From NCBI RefSeq assembly GCF_900537175.1, contig NZ_LS999833.1:2398261-2462260 (forward strand): a stretch of 64,000 nucleotides of DNA, read 5' to 3'. Both the position numbers and the translations under genes were made by a program. Shown here piece after piece: positions 56,130-64,000 of the stretch. The stretch's first letter is position 1. Each line of letters begins with the position of its first letter. The notes under the pieces were generated by a model, which saw only the letters and a program-made list of their open reading frames with translations, ran no database searches and was not told the DNA's origin. This DNA is from Lentilitoribacter sp. Alg239-R112 (GTDB lineage: Bacteria > Pseudomonadota > Alphaproteobacteria > Rhizobiales > Rhizobiaceae).

Positions 56130-57143
56130 TTATGAAAATAAGACCGACGACAATTTGCGCCGACCAGATGCGCTTGCAGGGTCGGCAGGACCCCACGCTT
56201 CAAAAAAATCGAGTAACACTTTACGTGCGCCGTCATCGTTCCACTCGCGATCACGCTTCATGATAGCGATCAACTCGTCGACAGCCCTATCTTTATCGCC
56301 CATGGCATTATAAATTTTTGCCAGATCCACACGTGCTTCATGATCATTTTCATCTGCAGCGAGCCTTGCTTGCAGCTCATCAGGATTACCAAGATCAGCA
56401 ACTTCTTTTGCCATTGAAACACGCTTTATAGCACCGGCGATTGTCGGCTCTGTTTTTGCATCCTCTGGCAGGCGGTCCAACAATTCTGCAGCTTGATCGA
56501 GTTTGCGACTTTCGATCATACAGTCAACAATACCAGCAATCGCACGAGGATTACCCTTATCTTCCTGCATAACAATGGAAAATGCTTGTGCAGCTTGCTC
56601 GATATCGCCACCGCTCAACGCAGCTTCGCCAGCCTCTAGCATTTGTTCAATGCGTTCCTGCATTTGCGCTTGCGGTGAAGATGCAGCAAGCTTTGTAATC
56701 ATCTCATTGATCTTGCTTTCAGGTACCATACCCATAAAGCCATCAACTGGTTGACCACCGACATATGCTGCCACAGCTGGAATCGATTGAATTCCCATCT
56801 GACTAGCAATTTCCGGATATTTCTCAATATCAAGCTTTACAAGCCGAACAGCACCAGCAGCTTTTTTAACAGCGTTTTCAAGCAAAGGTGTAAGCTGTTT
56901 ACATGGCCCACACCAAGGGGCCCAAAAATCCACAATGATAGGCATCTGCGCAGAAGCTTGAACCACATCACGTGCAAAATCATTGGTTGTTGTGTCAATA
57001 ATAAGTTCACCACTTGGCGCTGGCTGAGATGGCGCAGGGCTAGTTGGTGTCGCCCCCACATTCACGCTACCGCCGCCATAAGAGACCGATCCCTGATATT
57101 GGCTACCATCATTATGTGCGTATGGATTGTCGTTATCACTCAT
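56130..57143 (-). CDS. Thioredoxin-TPR co-chaperone (CnoX/YbbN type)
   Basis: A 337-residue protein. A Gly/Ser/Pro-rich N-terminus (1-45) is followed by a thioredoxin domain (about 50-155) with an intact WCGPC site (IVDFWAPWCGPCKQLTPLLE), unlike E. coli YbbN (SxxC). The C-terminal part (about 165-330) has TPR-like repeats (EAALSGGDIEQAAQAFSIVMQED; LAKIYNAMGDKDRAVDELIAI). YbbN/CnoX binds unfolded proteins and hands them to GroEL and DnaK. It probably heads the leftward LON/Trm112 set. Confidence 0.92.
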   Translation of the reverse strand: MSDNDNPYAHNDGSQYQGSVSYGGGSVNVGATPTSPAPSQPAPSGELIIDTTTNDFARDVVQASAQMPIIVDFWAPWCGPCKQLTPLLENAVKKAAGAVRLVKLDIEKYPEIASQMGIQSIPAVAAYVGGQPVDGFMGMVPESKINEMITKLAASSPQAQMQERIEQMLEAGEAALSGGDIEQAAQAFSIVMQEDKGNPRAIAGIVDCMIESRKLDQAAELLDRLPEDAKTEPTIAGAIKRVSMAKEVADLGNPDELQARLAADENDHEARVDLAKIYNAMGDKDRAVDELIAIMKRDREWNDDGARKVLLDFFEAWGPADPASASGRRKLSSVLFS

Positions 57144-57248
57144 TATATCTACTCATCTATTTGCGCTACTATCAGCATTGATCATCCAAAATCGTATCAG
57201 ATCACGCTCTGCGGAGGTATTATCTCATATAATCGACTTGATATAGAT

Positions 57249-57746
57249 TTATTGTGAAATTTTCAAAATTAAAGGGTCATGCCCAAAATGTTTTGCAAAG
57301 CGAATAAGATCATCTCTGTGAATTGACGTCGTTGCATCATTCTGCAAGGGGTGACAATTGATAATTTCATGCTCCAGCAAAGGTTTGTCTATAACCATAT
57401 TTACCCGATGATTAGTATCATTCATGACAGCAAATGCCGTGACAGAACCAGGGATAACACCCAGATACTCTAACAATTTATCAGGCTTGCCAAATGAAAC
57501 ACGGCTCCGCGCGTCAATCAGAGTGTGAATTTTCTTCAAATCCACATCTGCATGCTCTTCTAAAACCACTAAAAAAAAATTATCTTTTTTATCCTTTAGA
57601 AAAAGGTTCTTTGTATGCCCGCCAGGGATATCAGAGCAAAGCGAATTAGATTCCTCAACGGTAAAAACTGGTTCATGATCATAATTTGTATAAGAGATAC
57701 CCAGATCGTCTAGTATTTCCAGCAAATCATCTTTGGTCTTCTGCAT
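57249..57746 (-). CDS. Prolyl-tRNA synthetase-associated editing protein (ProX/YbaK family)
   Basis: A 165-residue trans-editing domain of the INS/YbaK superfamily. Motifs: YTNYDHEPVFTVEESNSL (about 19-36), GGHTKNLFLKDKKDNFFLVVL (about 42-62) with the catalytic Lys of KNLFLKD, LLEYLGVIPGSVTAFAVMND (about 91-110). ProXp-ala clears Ala-tRNA(Pro), and this protein fits that group; the exact amino-acid specificity is inferred. It stands upstream of ybbN in the same direction. Confidence 0.9.
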   Translation of the reverse strand: MQKTKDDLLEILDDLGISYTNYDHEPVFTVEESNSLCSDIPGGHTKNLFLKDKKDNFFLVVLEEHADVDLKKIHTLIDARSRVSFGKPDKLLEYLGVIPGSVTAFAVMNDTNHRVNMVIDKPLLEHEIINCHPLQNDATTSIHRDDLIRFAKHFGHDPLILKISQ

Positions 57747-57760
57747 TTATCTTCACTCAC

Positions 57761-58678
57761 CTATTTTGGAATAATAGCACCTTGGTGGGCGATAACATTC
57801 AAGGCAATATTATGTCCAGCAAGCAAAGCTTCATCAATTGACTTCCGCTCGAGAATTGCCGCCAGAAATGCACCATTAAAACTATCGCCGGCAGAAGTCG
57901 TATCTACAATTTTGGTTGCTTTGTTAAATACCGCTTCGCTGGATTGCTGCTGACCATTCAGTATCGCAAGAGGACCACTAGCCCCTCGCTTAACAGCCAT
58001 TAACGGGGCAGCATAAGAAGAAAGACGTTCAAGAGCAGCAGCTTCACAATCATCTGCAAATAGGGCCATTTCATCATCGATGGAAGGCAATCCGATATCG
58101 CAAAGCTTCCATGCACACGCAACAACTTGTTGCGCGATCTTTTTATCCGACCAAAGATGCGGGCGGTAGTTAGAATCAAAAGCAAAACGCACACCTTTTT
58201 TCCTAGATTCCTCAATCCAATCCAACAGCGACATAACAATATTAACTGGCAAAATGGCAAATGTAATTGCACTTAGGTAAACGACATCCATCCCTTCAAG
58301 AGACGTAAAATCAGCGTCACCTTGCTCTGTAGAAAACAGTGTGCGAGCTGCGGAATTTTCCCGCCAATAAGAAAATACTCGATCACCCGTATGATCTTTT
58401 GAAATGGCGTAAATACCCGGTGAACGACTTTCGTGCTTTGAAACAAAGCTACAATCAATGTTCTCGGCTTCTATATATTCAATCATCACAGAAGAAAAAT
58501 TATCCTGCCCAAGGCGAGAATTGAAATATACTTGGTGGTCTGGTGATAAACACCGTTTTAAATATATCGCCGTATTCAACGCGTCTCCGGCAAAACCGAT
58601 ACCGGCTTGGCGTCCGCTTTCATCAAGCGACAATTCAATCATTGCTTCACCGATACAGGCAATCTTCAACGGTTTCAT
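57761..58678 (-). CDS. kdgK: 2-keto-3-deoxygluconate kinase (PfkB family)
   Basis: A 305-residue ribokinase-like sugar kinase: IACIGEAMIELSLDE at the start, the substrate region GFAGDALNTAIYLKRC, SRLGQDNFS, FDSNYRPHLWS (about 170-180) and the catalytic VDTTSAGDSFNGAFLAAIL (about 263-281) with the anion-hole GAGD variant SAGDSF. It follows uxaC and uxuB, so it most likely phosphorylates 2-keto-3-deoxygluconate on the way to the Entner-Doudoroff aldolase. The ATG at 58678 follows GAGAAAG; an upstream ATG five codons earlier abuts the uxuB stop. Confidence 0.88.
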   Translation of the reverse strand: MKPLKIACIGEAMIELSLDESGRQAGIGFAGDALNTAIYLKRCLSPDHQVYFNSRLGQDNFSSVMIEYIEAENIDCSFVSKHESRSPGIYAISKDHTGDRVFSYWRENSAARTLFSTEQGDADFTSLEGMDVVYLSAITFAILPVNIVMSLLDWIEESRKKGVRFAFDSNYRPHLWSDKKIAQQVVACAWKLCDIGLPSIDDEMALFADDCEAAALERLSSYAAPLMAVKRGASGPLAILNGQQQSSEAVFNKATKIVDTTSAGDSFNGAFLAAILERKSIDEALLAGHNIALNVIAHQGAIIPK

Positions 58679-58695
58679 GGAATACTTTCTCATTA

Positions 58696-60138
58696 TTAAA
58701 TTTCAGACATCAAATTTGTAATATCTTCAATTTTCCCAACAATCAAAAGATTGAGAAATTTTATTGTTCTTTCTGAAAATTGGTTACTATCGGCAAGCTT
58801 AGTTGGCATAAAATCAGATAGCTCACTTAGATTTCGATAGATTTTAGAAGCACTACTTCCAGCGCTTGATACAGCTTCCGCGATCTCAGTTACCTTCGGA
58901 TCTTGCAATTCATATTTCGAACCATCTGGCATCTGTCCTAAACAATACCGCATCCAGGCCGCTGTAGCGAGTGCAAAGCAATCAACCGATAGACCTTTGT
59001 CCAAACACGAAACCGCCGGTGCAAAAATTCTCTGTGGGAGTTTTTGCGTACCATCCATCGCTATTTGGTAGGTCTGGTGAGCAATATTGGGGTTTTCAAA
59101 TCGCGCAATCAACTGAGAACGATAATCATCAAAATTTATCTCCTCCAACGGGTCCAATGTTCTTGCGGCAGCCTGCATATGCATATCAACCAAAGTTGCA
59201 AATTGTTTGCGTCTCATGACATCTCGCACATAAATACATCCCTGCACATACCCCAAATATGCAAGCATTGAGTGCGCGCCATTTAACATCCGTAACTTCA
59301 TGTTCTCATATGGTGCAACATCATCAACAAGAAGTGCACCTGCATCTTCCCATGGCGGACGAGGGCCGCAGAAATTATCTTCAATAACCCATTGCGTAAA
59401 CGCTTCAGTTTCTACTGGTGTTTTATCCTCTTGACCAAGAATGCCGCTCACTTCAGCAATCAATTCTGGCGTTGTCGCAGGCGTTATGCGGTCCACCATC
59501 GTATTCGGGAAACAAGTATTTTCTGCAATCCACACACCAAGCATCGGATCTACACGTCTGGCAAAATCTAAAACACCCACACGCACCATGTCACCATTAT
59601 CAGGCAAATTATCACAACACAGCACCGTAAATGAGGGCAGCCCCAGATCTCGCCTCAATTTCAACCCCTTGGCCAACATGCCAATAACGCCAATTGGTTG
59701 TTCCGGATTAGCCAAATCATTTGCGATACTTGGATGCTGAGGATCAATACCGCTTTTATCCCGCAATATACCATAGGCTTTTTCAGTAACAGTTATGCTG
59801 ACAATATACGTACACGGTGAGGAAAAAGCTTCTATGATTGGTGCTGTATCTCGACTTGCCGCAACAACGCCGGAAATTGAACCAATCTTTCGAATGTTCG
59901 GTTGACCATCTTGATTTCGCAGAACAAGAGAATAAACCCCATCTTGAGCATTCAACGCAGCGGCAATGTGCCTACTCTGCAAACTAACACCCAATATACG
60001 CCAATCACCACCAGTTTTAGACAAAACATCGTCCGTGTAAACCGCTTGATGAGCTCGATGAAAAGCACCAATACCTATATGTACAATACCGACACCATGC
60101 CTATCAGGAACGTAGGGGATTTCATCAATATTTGCCAT
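58696..60138 (-). CDS. uxuB: Fructuronate reductase / mannitol dehydrogenase family protein
   Basis: A 480-residue long-chain polyol dehydrogenase. The N-terminal NAD-binding motif is VHIGIGAFHRAHQAVYTDDVL (about 20-40), and MLNGAHSMLAYLGYV plus the catalytic Lys region (KLRMLNGAHS, about 281-290) mark the family. Between uronate isomerase and KDG kinase it is best read as D-fructuronate to D-mannonate reductase. A mannitol or altronate substrate cannot be excluded from sequence alone. The ribosome site is weak. 20 bp after uxaC. Confidence 0.9.
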   Translation of the reverse strand: MANIDEIPYVPDRHGVGIVHIGIGAFHRAHQAVYTDDVLSKTGGDWRILGVSLQSRHIAAALNAQDGVYSLVLRNQDGQPNIRKIGSISGVVAASRDTAPIIEAFSSPCTYIVSITVTEKAYGILRDKSGIDPQHPSIANDLANPEQPIGVIGMLAKGLKLRRDLGLPSFTVLCCDNLPDNGDMVRVGVLDFARRVDPMLGVWIAENTCFPNTMVDRITPATTPELIAEVSGILGQEDKTPVETEAFTQWVIEDNFCGPRPPWEDAGALLVDDVAPYENMKLRMLNGAHSMLAYLGYVQGCIYVRDVMRRKQFATLVDMHMQAAARTLDPLEEINFDDYRSQLIARFENPNIAHQTYQIAMDGTQKLPQRIFAPAVSCLDKGLSVDCFALATAAWMRYCLGQMPDGSKYELQDPKVTEIAEAVSSAGSSASKIYRNLSELSDFMPTKLADSNQFSERTIKFLNLLIVGKIEDITNLMSEI

Positions 60139-60158
60139 TTATCAACAGACTACTTTCT

Positions 60159-61565
60159 TCAAAATTTAAAGTTATAGGCGGACTTAGGCAATCGATATGT
60201 CAGATCAATAGCAACCTCAATGGCTTCATCAATGTCCAGTATATGTTGTGCAACTTGCCCTGATAAGAAACTAGCATCCACGCGCCGCGCAACATCATGC
60301 CGCGCTGGGATTGAAGGGAAGGCACGCGTATCGTCATTAAAGCCGACACTATTGTAAAACCCTGCTGTTTCTGTTGTGAATTGACGAAAGCGCATCATTC
60401 CTTCAGGGCTATCATGAAACCACCATGCAGGGCCAAGTTTTAAACATGGATAAGCCCCAGCAAGGGGAGCAAATTCACGCGCATATACTGATTCATCTAA
60501 AGTGAAGAGGATAATTGAAAGGTTTTTCTCCATCCCGAACTTATTCAACAATGGTTGGAGTGCAGACACATATTCAGTTCGTGCAGGGATATCAAAGCCC
60601 TTGTCGCGACCATATTGATCGAATACCCGATTATTGTGATTCCGGTGCGATCCACAATGCAACTGCATGACTAAACCATCATCAATGCTCATAGAGGCCA
60701 TTTCTGTGAGCATCTGCGCACAGAAAAGATCATGATCCGATGTTGTTCCCTGCCCGCTCATAATTTTCGCAAATAATATTTCAGCCTCTGTCGTGCTTAA
60801 GTCCGCGGTTTGAGCCGTTGTAAAACCATGATCTGTCGCTGTCGCACCGAGTGATTTAAAATATGATCGACGAGTGCGATGCGCATTTAAATAACCCTGC
60901 CAGCTATATGTATCCTCACCCGTCAGCTCACCAAGTTTTGCAACACTGCTCATAAACTCGCTATGATTCGGGTCAATTGCAGCATCAGGCCGGTAAGTCG
61001 GCACAACCAAGCCTTGCCAACCATCCTCAACAATCTTCTTGTGATACTTCAAGTCATCTGTGCAGGCGTCAGTTGTAGCAATAATTTCGATGTTAAATTG
61101 ATCATATAATGCGCGCGGTCGAAACTCATCCGACCTGACCTTTTCAGATATAAGATCATAGATTTCGTCAGCGGTTTCTGCATCAAGCCGCTTTTCAATT
61201 CCGAAAAGTTTTTCAAAGGTATAATCCAACCAGAGCCGTGAAGGCGTTCCACGAAATAGATAATAATGCTTAGCAAAGAGTTTCCAGATCTTATGGCTAT
61301 CTGTCGTATAGAAGGAATCATCTTTGGGTTCGATACCGAGATCTGAATATGATAGACCTTGTGAGACCAACATCCGCAAAATATAGTGATCAGGAGTGAT
61401 CAACAACTTCGCGGGATCGGGGAATAACTCATTTTCTGAAAACCAAGAGGGCTCAGTATGCCCATGTGGGCAGATCAGAGGCAGCTTTTCAATTTGTGAA
61501 AAAATTTCACGCGCAATTATCCGCTGTTCATTATCAATTGGAAATAATCTATCTTCACTCAGCAT
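60159..61565 (-). CDS. uxaC: Glucuronate/uronate isomerase
   Basis: A 468-residue amidohydrolase-fold isomerase converting D-glucuronate to D-fructuronate (and galacturonate to tagaturonate). Landmarks: LPLICPHGHTEPSWFSEN (about 33-50) with the metal-binding HxH, PDHYILRML, LWLDYTFEKLFGI, TTDACTDDLKYHK (about 164-176), MQLHCGSHRNHN (about 300) and FNDDTRAFPSIPARHDVARR (about 413-432). First gene of uxaC-uxuB-kdgK. The mannonate dehydratase (uxuA) and KDPG aldolase are not in the window. Confidence 0.96.
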   Translation of the reverse strand: MLSEDRLFPIDNEQRIIAREIFSQIEKLPLICPHGHTEPSWFSENELFPDPAKLLITPDHYILRMLVSQGLSYSDLGIEPKDDSFYTTDSHKIWKLFAKHYYLFRGTPSRLWLDYTFEKLFGIEKRLDAETADEIYDLISEKVRSDEFRPRALYDQFNIEIIATTDACTDDLKYHKKIVEDGWQGLVVPTYRPDAAIDPNHSEFMSSVAKLGELTGEDTYSWQGYLNAHRTRRSYFKSLGATATDHGFTTAQTADLSTTEAEILFAKIMSGQGTTSDHDLFCAQMLTEMASMSIDDGLVMQLHCGSHRNHNNRVFDQYGRDKGFDIPARTEYVSALQPLLNKFGMEKNLSIILFTLDESVYAREFAPLAGAYPCLKLGPAWWFHDSPEGMMRFRQFTTETAGFYNSVGFNDDTRAFPSIPARHDVARRVDASFLSGQVAQHILDIDEAIEVAIDLTYRLPKSAYNFKF

Positions 61566-61622
61566 TTCATTACTCTGCTACATCGAAACTGCATTAATGC
61601 GTTCGCTGATCGAATTAACTCG

Positions 61623-61638
61623 GTCAACTATACTTGAC
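61623..61638. promoter_or_regulatory. Operator-like palindrome before uxaC
   Basis: GTCAACTATACTTGAC: 16 bp, symmetric in 7 of 8 pairs, about 58 bp upstream of the uxaC start. The size and TATAC-like centre fit GntR/FadR-type operators, the usual control of uronate genes, but no regulator gene is adjacent. Confidence 0.4.
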
Positions 61639-61912
61639 GATGATAGATACCACAGATCATTTTTTTGCACACCCGATCAGAAGTGCGGCATCAATCATCC
61701 CACTATATCAATGTAACATCTTATATATATTCATACATACATGTTTTTTAAAGCCGAGAAGAATGGCCAAATAAACTCCCTCAATTCGCCGGATAATCAG
61801 ATAGACAGCGCAATTCACACAAGAATTGGCACCGAAACTCATATGTACAAAGGTGAAATAAGTGACACATCATAAGATTTTCAAAGAGTTGCGATTTATC
61901 TTCATTTTATTG

Positions 61913-61941
61913 TTGCAATTCATTTCATCTTGCGCCATATA
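61913..61941 (+). promoter_or_regulatory. Probable promoter of tRNA-Gly
   Basis: TTGCAA (61913-61918), a 17-bp spacer and CATATA (61936-61941), 53 bp before the tRNA. An inverted repeat TGCGC/GCGCA surrounds the -10. Confidence 0.4.
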
Positions 61942-61994
61942 GCGCAGGTCTTCAGTGACACACGTATTCATAATACCTCAGAATACGATGTTGA

Positions 61995-62069
61995 GCGGGT
62001 GTAGCTCAGGGGTAGAGCATAACCTTGCCAAGGTTAGGGTCGAGCGTTCGAATCGCTTCACCCGCTCCA
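61995..62069 (+). tRNA. tRNA-Gly (GCC)
   Basis: Complete cloverleaf. The acceptor GCGGGTG (61995-62001) pairs with CACCCGC (62059-62065), followed by discriminator T and an encoded CCA. Anticodon stem TAACC/GGTTA with loop TTGCCAA gives anticodon GCC. T-arm GAGCG-TTCGAAT-CGCTT. It is followed directly by the three-gene ABC-ATPase cluster, and tRNA-Gly genes are common integration sites. Confidence 0.97.
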
Positions 62070-62266
62070 ATTTTTCTCAATAGTATCAATATGTTGCAGC
62101 CGGGACACTTTTACCTCAAATTTGGCACTGCCAAATATTGCCAAATGCTGAGCGGTTTTGTATTGCCCAACCACAATCTAGGGTTCCGATGGAATCCATC
62201 AAATAATCATAGTTGCAAATTTATCAGATAAACAATACCGTAATAATTCAATGAACTTTGACTTAA

Positions 62267-62770
62267 GTGAACGAATTAATGAATCAGGTTGTACCACTTC
62301 TTCAGCGACTGTCGTCAGAAATAAACCAAGAACAGAAAAAGAGTTTGGAACGTTTTTTAGGGGACTTGTATCTATATGTTCAAAAACGCGACCAAGCAGA
62401 TGATGACGATCTAGAAACAAAGCTAGTGAGCGCAAACAGGACTATGGAAATCAAAAATGCAGAACAAAGTTTGGAGTCCTTTGTCATGCTATTAGAACAG
62501 TATCAGTATTTTCCGTCGGGGCAAAAGCTCTTCGGATTTTTTTTAGGCCGTATACACGACGTGTTTTGTCATCAGATTTTGAACCGCATTAATAGTTTAA
62601 ACGATTCCGACATAGATCGTATTATCCAGACAGAAATCATAGACCAAACTATAACGGATATGGGTGAAGGGTTTGAGCATTTTACACTAACACACAAACA
62701 CGTGAGAGGCATGGTGTACTACTTAGCAGATCGTTGTTTTGTAAGGTGGGATAAAAAATGTACAGCTTAA
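62267..62770 (+). CDS. Small first component of an ABC-3C-like cluster
   Basis: A 167-residue soluble, helical, acidic protein (GTG start; ATG at 62279 would give 163). No Cys-rich, nuclease or protease motif is visible. The C-terminal part (HKHVRGMVYYLADRCFVRWDK) resembles what I expect of the C-terminal component of ABC-three-component systems, where it is normally fused to an effector domain. Its end overlaps the next gene by 13 bp and that gene overlaps an SMC-like ATPase, so it belongs to a tight operon. A different-frame ATG ORF (62251-62403) overlaps the start region. Assignment is by architecture only. Confidence 0.6.
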   Translation: MNELMNQVVPLLQRLSSEINQEQKKSLERFLGDLYLYVQKRDQADDDDLETKLVSANRTMEIKNAEQSLESFVMLLEQYQYFPSGQKLFGFFLGRIHDVFCHQILNRINSLNDSDIDRIIQTEIIDQTITDMGEGFEHFTLTHKHVRGMVYYLADRCFVRWDKKCTA

Positions 62771-63282
62771 CGTATACAGCGGCCTATGACCCTTATCATA
62801 CAGTTTTTAGAATGCTCGGTCTTGTTTTTAATATGCAGCGAGACAAAGAAATCAATATTGAAACCTTAAGAATCGCTGATTTCTTTCATTGTTTTCCATG
62901 GCTGCTCAAGGAAATGAGTGCTTACACAAAAATACCAGAATTCCTAAAGCATAAGAACATGGTGGTTAGACTGAACCCAAGGCCAAAGTTTGGCAAACTA
63001 CCCGATAGCCGAATAATGTTTGAAAGGATGTTTGCTTCGCAACTCGCAGCAAAAAATTTACTCGAAATAAACGGTATATTTGAAAGCAATGACGATATCT
63101 TGATCTATAATTCTCTAGATTCAATAGGTGTCGAACTCACACAGCGTGTGGAAAGTTACGCTACAGAAAATTCAGAATTACTAAAATTCATTTCCTCCAA
63201 ATTGATGTTGGTGCCGTTACAAGGACCGGGAGGGTTAAAAGACCGATCTGGGTTAAGTGAGTTTAGATATGACAATGTTTAA
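62758..63282 (+). CDS. Middle component of an ABC-3C-like cluster
   Basis: A 174-residue protein beginning YSLTYTAAYDPYHTVFRMLGLVFN, with RIADFFHCFPWLLKEM and an MLVPLQGPGGLKDRSGLSEFRYDNV ending. Small proteins of this kind encoded just upstream of an SMC/Rad50-like ATPase are the middle component of ABC-3C systems (LmuC in Lamassu); it reminds me of the MC5 type, which I cannot verify. It overlaps the upstream gene by 13 bp and the ATPase gene by 14 bp. Role in the complex is unknown in detail. Confidence 0.65.
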   Translation: MYSLTYTAAYDPYHTVFRMLGLVFNMQRDKEINIETLRIADFFHCFPWLLKEMSAYTKIPEFLKHKNMVVRLNPRPKFGKLPDSRIMFERMFASQLAAKNLLEINGIFESNDDILIYNSLDSIGVELTQRVESYATENSELLKFISSKLMLVPLQGPGGLKDRSGLSEFRYDNV

Positions 63283-64000
63283 TCCAAACCTTCACGTAAC
63301 ACAGCTGACAATCCATCGGAATGGTTTGGTTGTCTTTGATGAGTGTTTTCACACTGGCCTTAATATTATCAGAGGTGAAAATAGTTCTGGCAAATCAAGC
63401 ATAATGGATTTCATATTTTATGCCCTTGGAGGTGATTTGGGCGAACACCAATGGCGCGAGACATCATTACTTTGTGATCGAGTTTATCTTGGTGTGACAC
63501 TCAATGGCGTTGAGTTAACCCTTTCAAGAGAAATTGAACAAAAAATATTTCGACCTATGGATATTTTTTTCGGCACTCATGAAGAAGCAATGAGTGCACC
63601 GATTAGCGAATGGGAGAAATTTTCTTACTCACGTGGCGGCTCCAAGAACCCCAAGGAGAGCTTTAGCCAAGTCTTGTTTAGACTACTGGGATTGCCTGAG
63701 GTACGTATCGAAGAGCAGAACGTAAAAGTAACGATGCACCAAATTTTGCGACTTTTGTATTCAGATCAACTCAGTTCTGTTGAACGTATTTTTAGAGATC
63801 AACAAATAGATGATGCAACCACTAAAGCTACTGTTGGCGATATCCTGCTCGGAGCTTACAGTGATAAGTTCTATAGGGCCACATTGCGCCTTCGCGAAGC
63901 TAAGGATGAATTGAAAGACGTAGTATCAACGGAAAGAAGAATTGGTAAAGAGCATCAAGTAGATGGTCAGCCGTTAACTCCAGAATGGTTGATAGCGGAA
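63269..64000 (+). CDS. SMC/Rad50-like ABC ATPase, 3' end beyond the window
   Basis: The first 244 residues, open to the window end. Walker A is IIRGENSSGKSSIMDFIFYALGG (about 34-56). The next segment (VTLNGVELTLSREI) and the start of a helical arm (about 205 onward, ATLRLREAKDELKDVV) fit an ABC ATPase head followed by coiled coil, as in Rad50/SMC-like proteins. Signature and Walker B would lie further downstream. It starts inside the preceding gene (14 bp overlap). By gene order it is the ATPase of an ABC-3C/Lamassu-like defence or conflict system. Confidence 0.85.
   Translation, partial: MTMFNPNLHVTQLTIHRNGLVVFDECFHTGLNIIRGENSSGKSSIMDFIFYALGGDLGEHQWRETSLLCDRVYLGVTLNGVELTLSREIEQKIFRPMDIFFGTHEEAMSAPISEWEKFSYSRGGSKNPKESFSQVLFRLLGLPEVRIEEQNVKVTMHQILRLLYSDQLSSVERIFRDQQIDDATTKATVGDILLGAYSDKFYRATLRLREAKDELKDVVSTERRIGKEHQVDGQPLTPEWLIAE

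Larger units (their letters stand above)
61566..61994. other. uxaC-tRNA intergenic region
   Basis: 429 bp without a supported protein gene. It holds the uxaC upstream palindrome (61623-61638), AT-rich sequence with an ATATATATTCATACATACATG stretch near 61725, and the likely tRNA promoter. Confidence 0.5.

Noticed and set aside
62025..62231. 68-codon frame beginning inside tRNA-Gly
   Set aside because: It overlaps the tRNA and has no ribosome site or recognisable product.
62070..64000. Direct repeat of the tRNA-Gly 3' end (att site) or an integrase gene
   Set aside because: Looked for but not seen in the window; if present it must lie beyond the right edge.

Overview
The window looks like chromosomal DNA of an alphaproteobacterium of the Hyphomicrobiales (Rhizobiales), probably a moderately AT-rich, possibly marine lineage. 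The evidence is the gene order leuC - rplS - trmD - rimM - rpsP - chorismate mutase - ffh - dapF - mtaB - ftsY - ispZ - ccmGDCBA - acnA, the alanine/glutamate-rich tails on ribosomal proteins L19 and S16, an IalB-family secreted protein, DUF2794, and a structured leader that fits the ybhL RNA in front of a Bax-inhibitor-1 gene. Genus is not resolved.

Layout. 0.3-6.8 kb is mixed accessory content: a TenA_E-type aminohydrolase diverging from a 2-oxoadipate dioxygenase/decarboxylase (HglS family), a DM13 secreted protein with a TetR regulator and likely operators, a polytopic membrane protein with a Crp/Fnr regulator, and a secreted hypothetical. 7.0-14.1 kb holds leuC, an assimilatory sulfate operon (APS-type cysH, cysD, cysN) and a Tat-exported CpdB. 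14.1-18.2 kb has small-molecule genes (HAD, two VOC proteins, LysR, TauE/SafE, GNAT). 18.2-24.4 kb is the ribosome/tRNA maturation/SRP block. 24.5-31.2 kb runs from an MBL hydrolase to dapF, mtaB and ftsY. 31.4-37.9 kb has ispZ, the ccm cytochrome c maturation genes and acnA. 38-53 kb mixes redox and stress genes, the tesA/ybbA/ybbP module, thpR, an ECF sigma factor, rlmN and the nitrogen-sensing pair glnK-amtB. 53-57.7 kb has tesB, a ubiquinone-type hydroxylase and quality-control genes. 57.8-61.6 kb is a hexuronate operon (uxaC-uxuB-kdgK). A tRNA-Gly(GCC) at 62.0 kb is followed by the start of what looks like an accessory island.

The strongest candidate for an unusual system is at the right edge: three overlapping genes just after tRNA-Gly, in the order small protein - middle protein - SMC/Rad50-like ATPase (cut by the window edge). 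This matches the architecture of ABC-three-component (ABC-3C)/Lamassu-type conflict systems, but the first component is only about 165 residues and has no recognisable effector domain.

Regulatory signals that can be read directly include a perfect FNR/FixK box with a class II layout before a universal stress protein, a near-consensus sigma-54 promoter plus a perfect palindrome before glnK-amtB, paired TetR-type operators before the DM13 gene, a palindrome before uxaC, and several intrinsic terminators. The ftsY gene carries two perfect hexanucleotide arrays (16 and 15 copies) in its acidic N-terminal domain.
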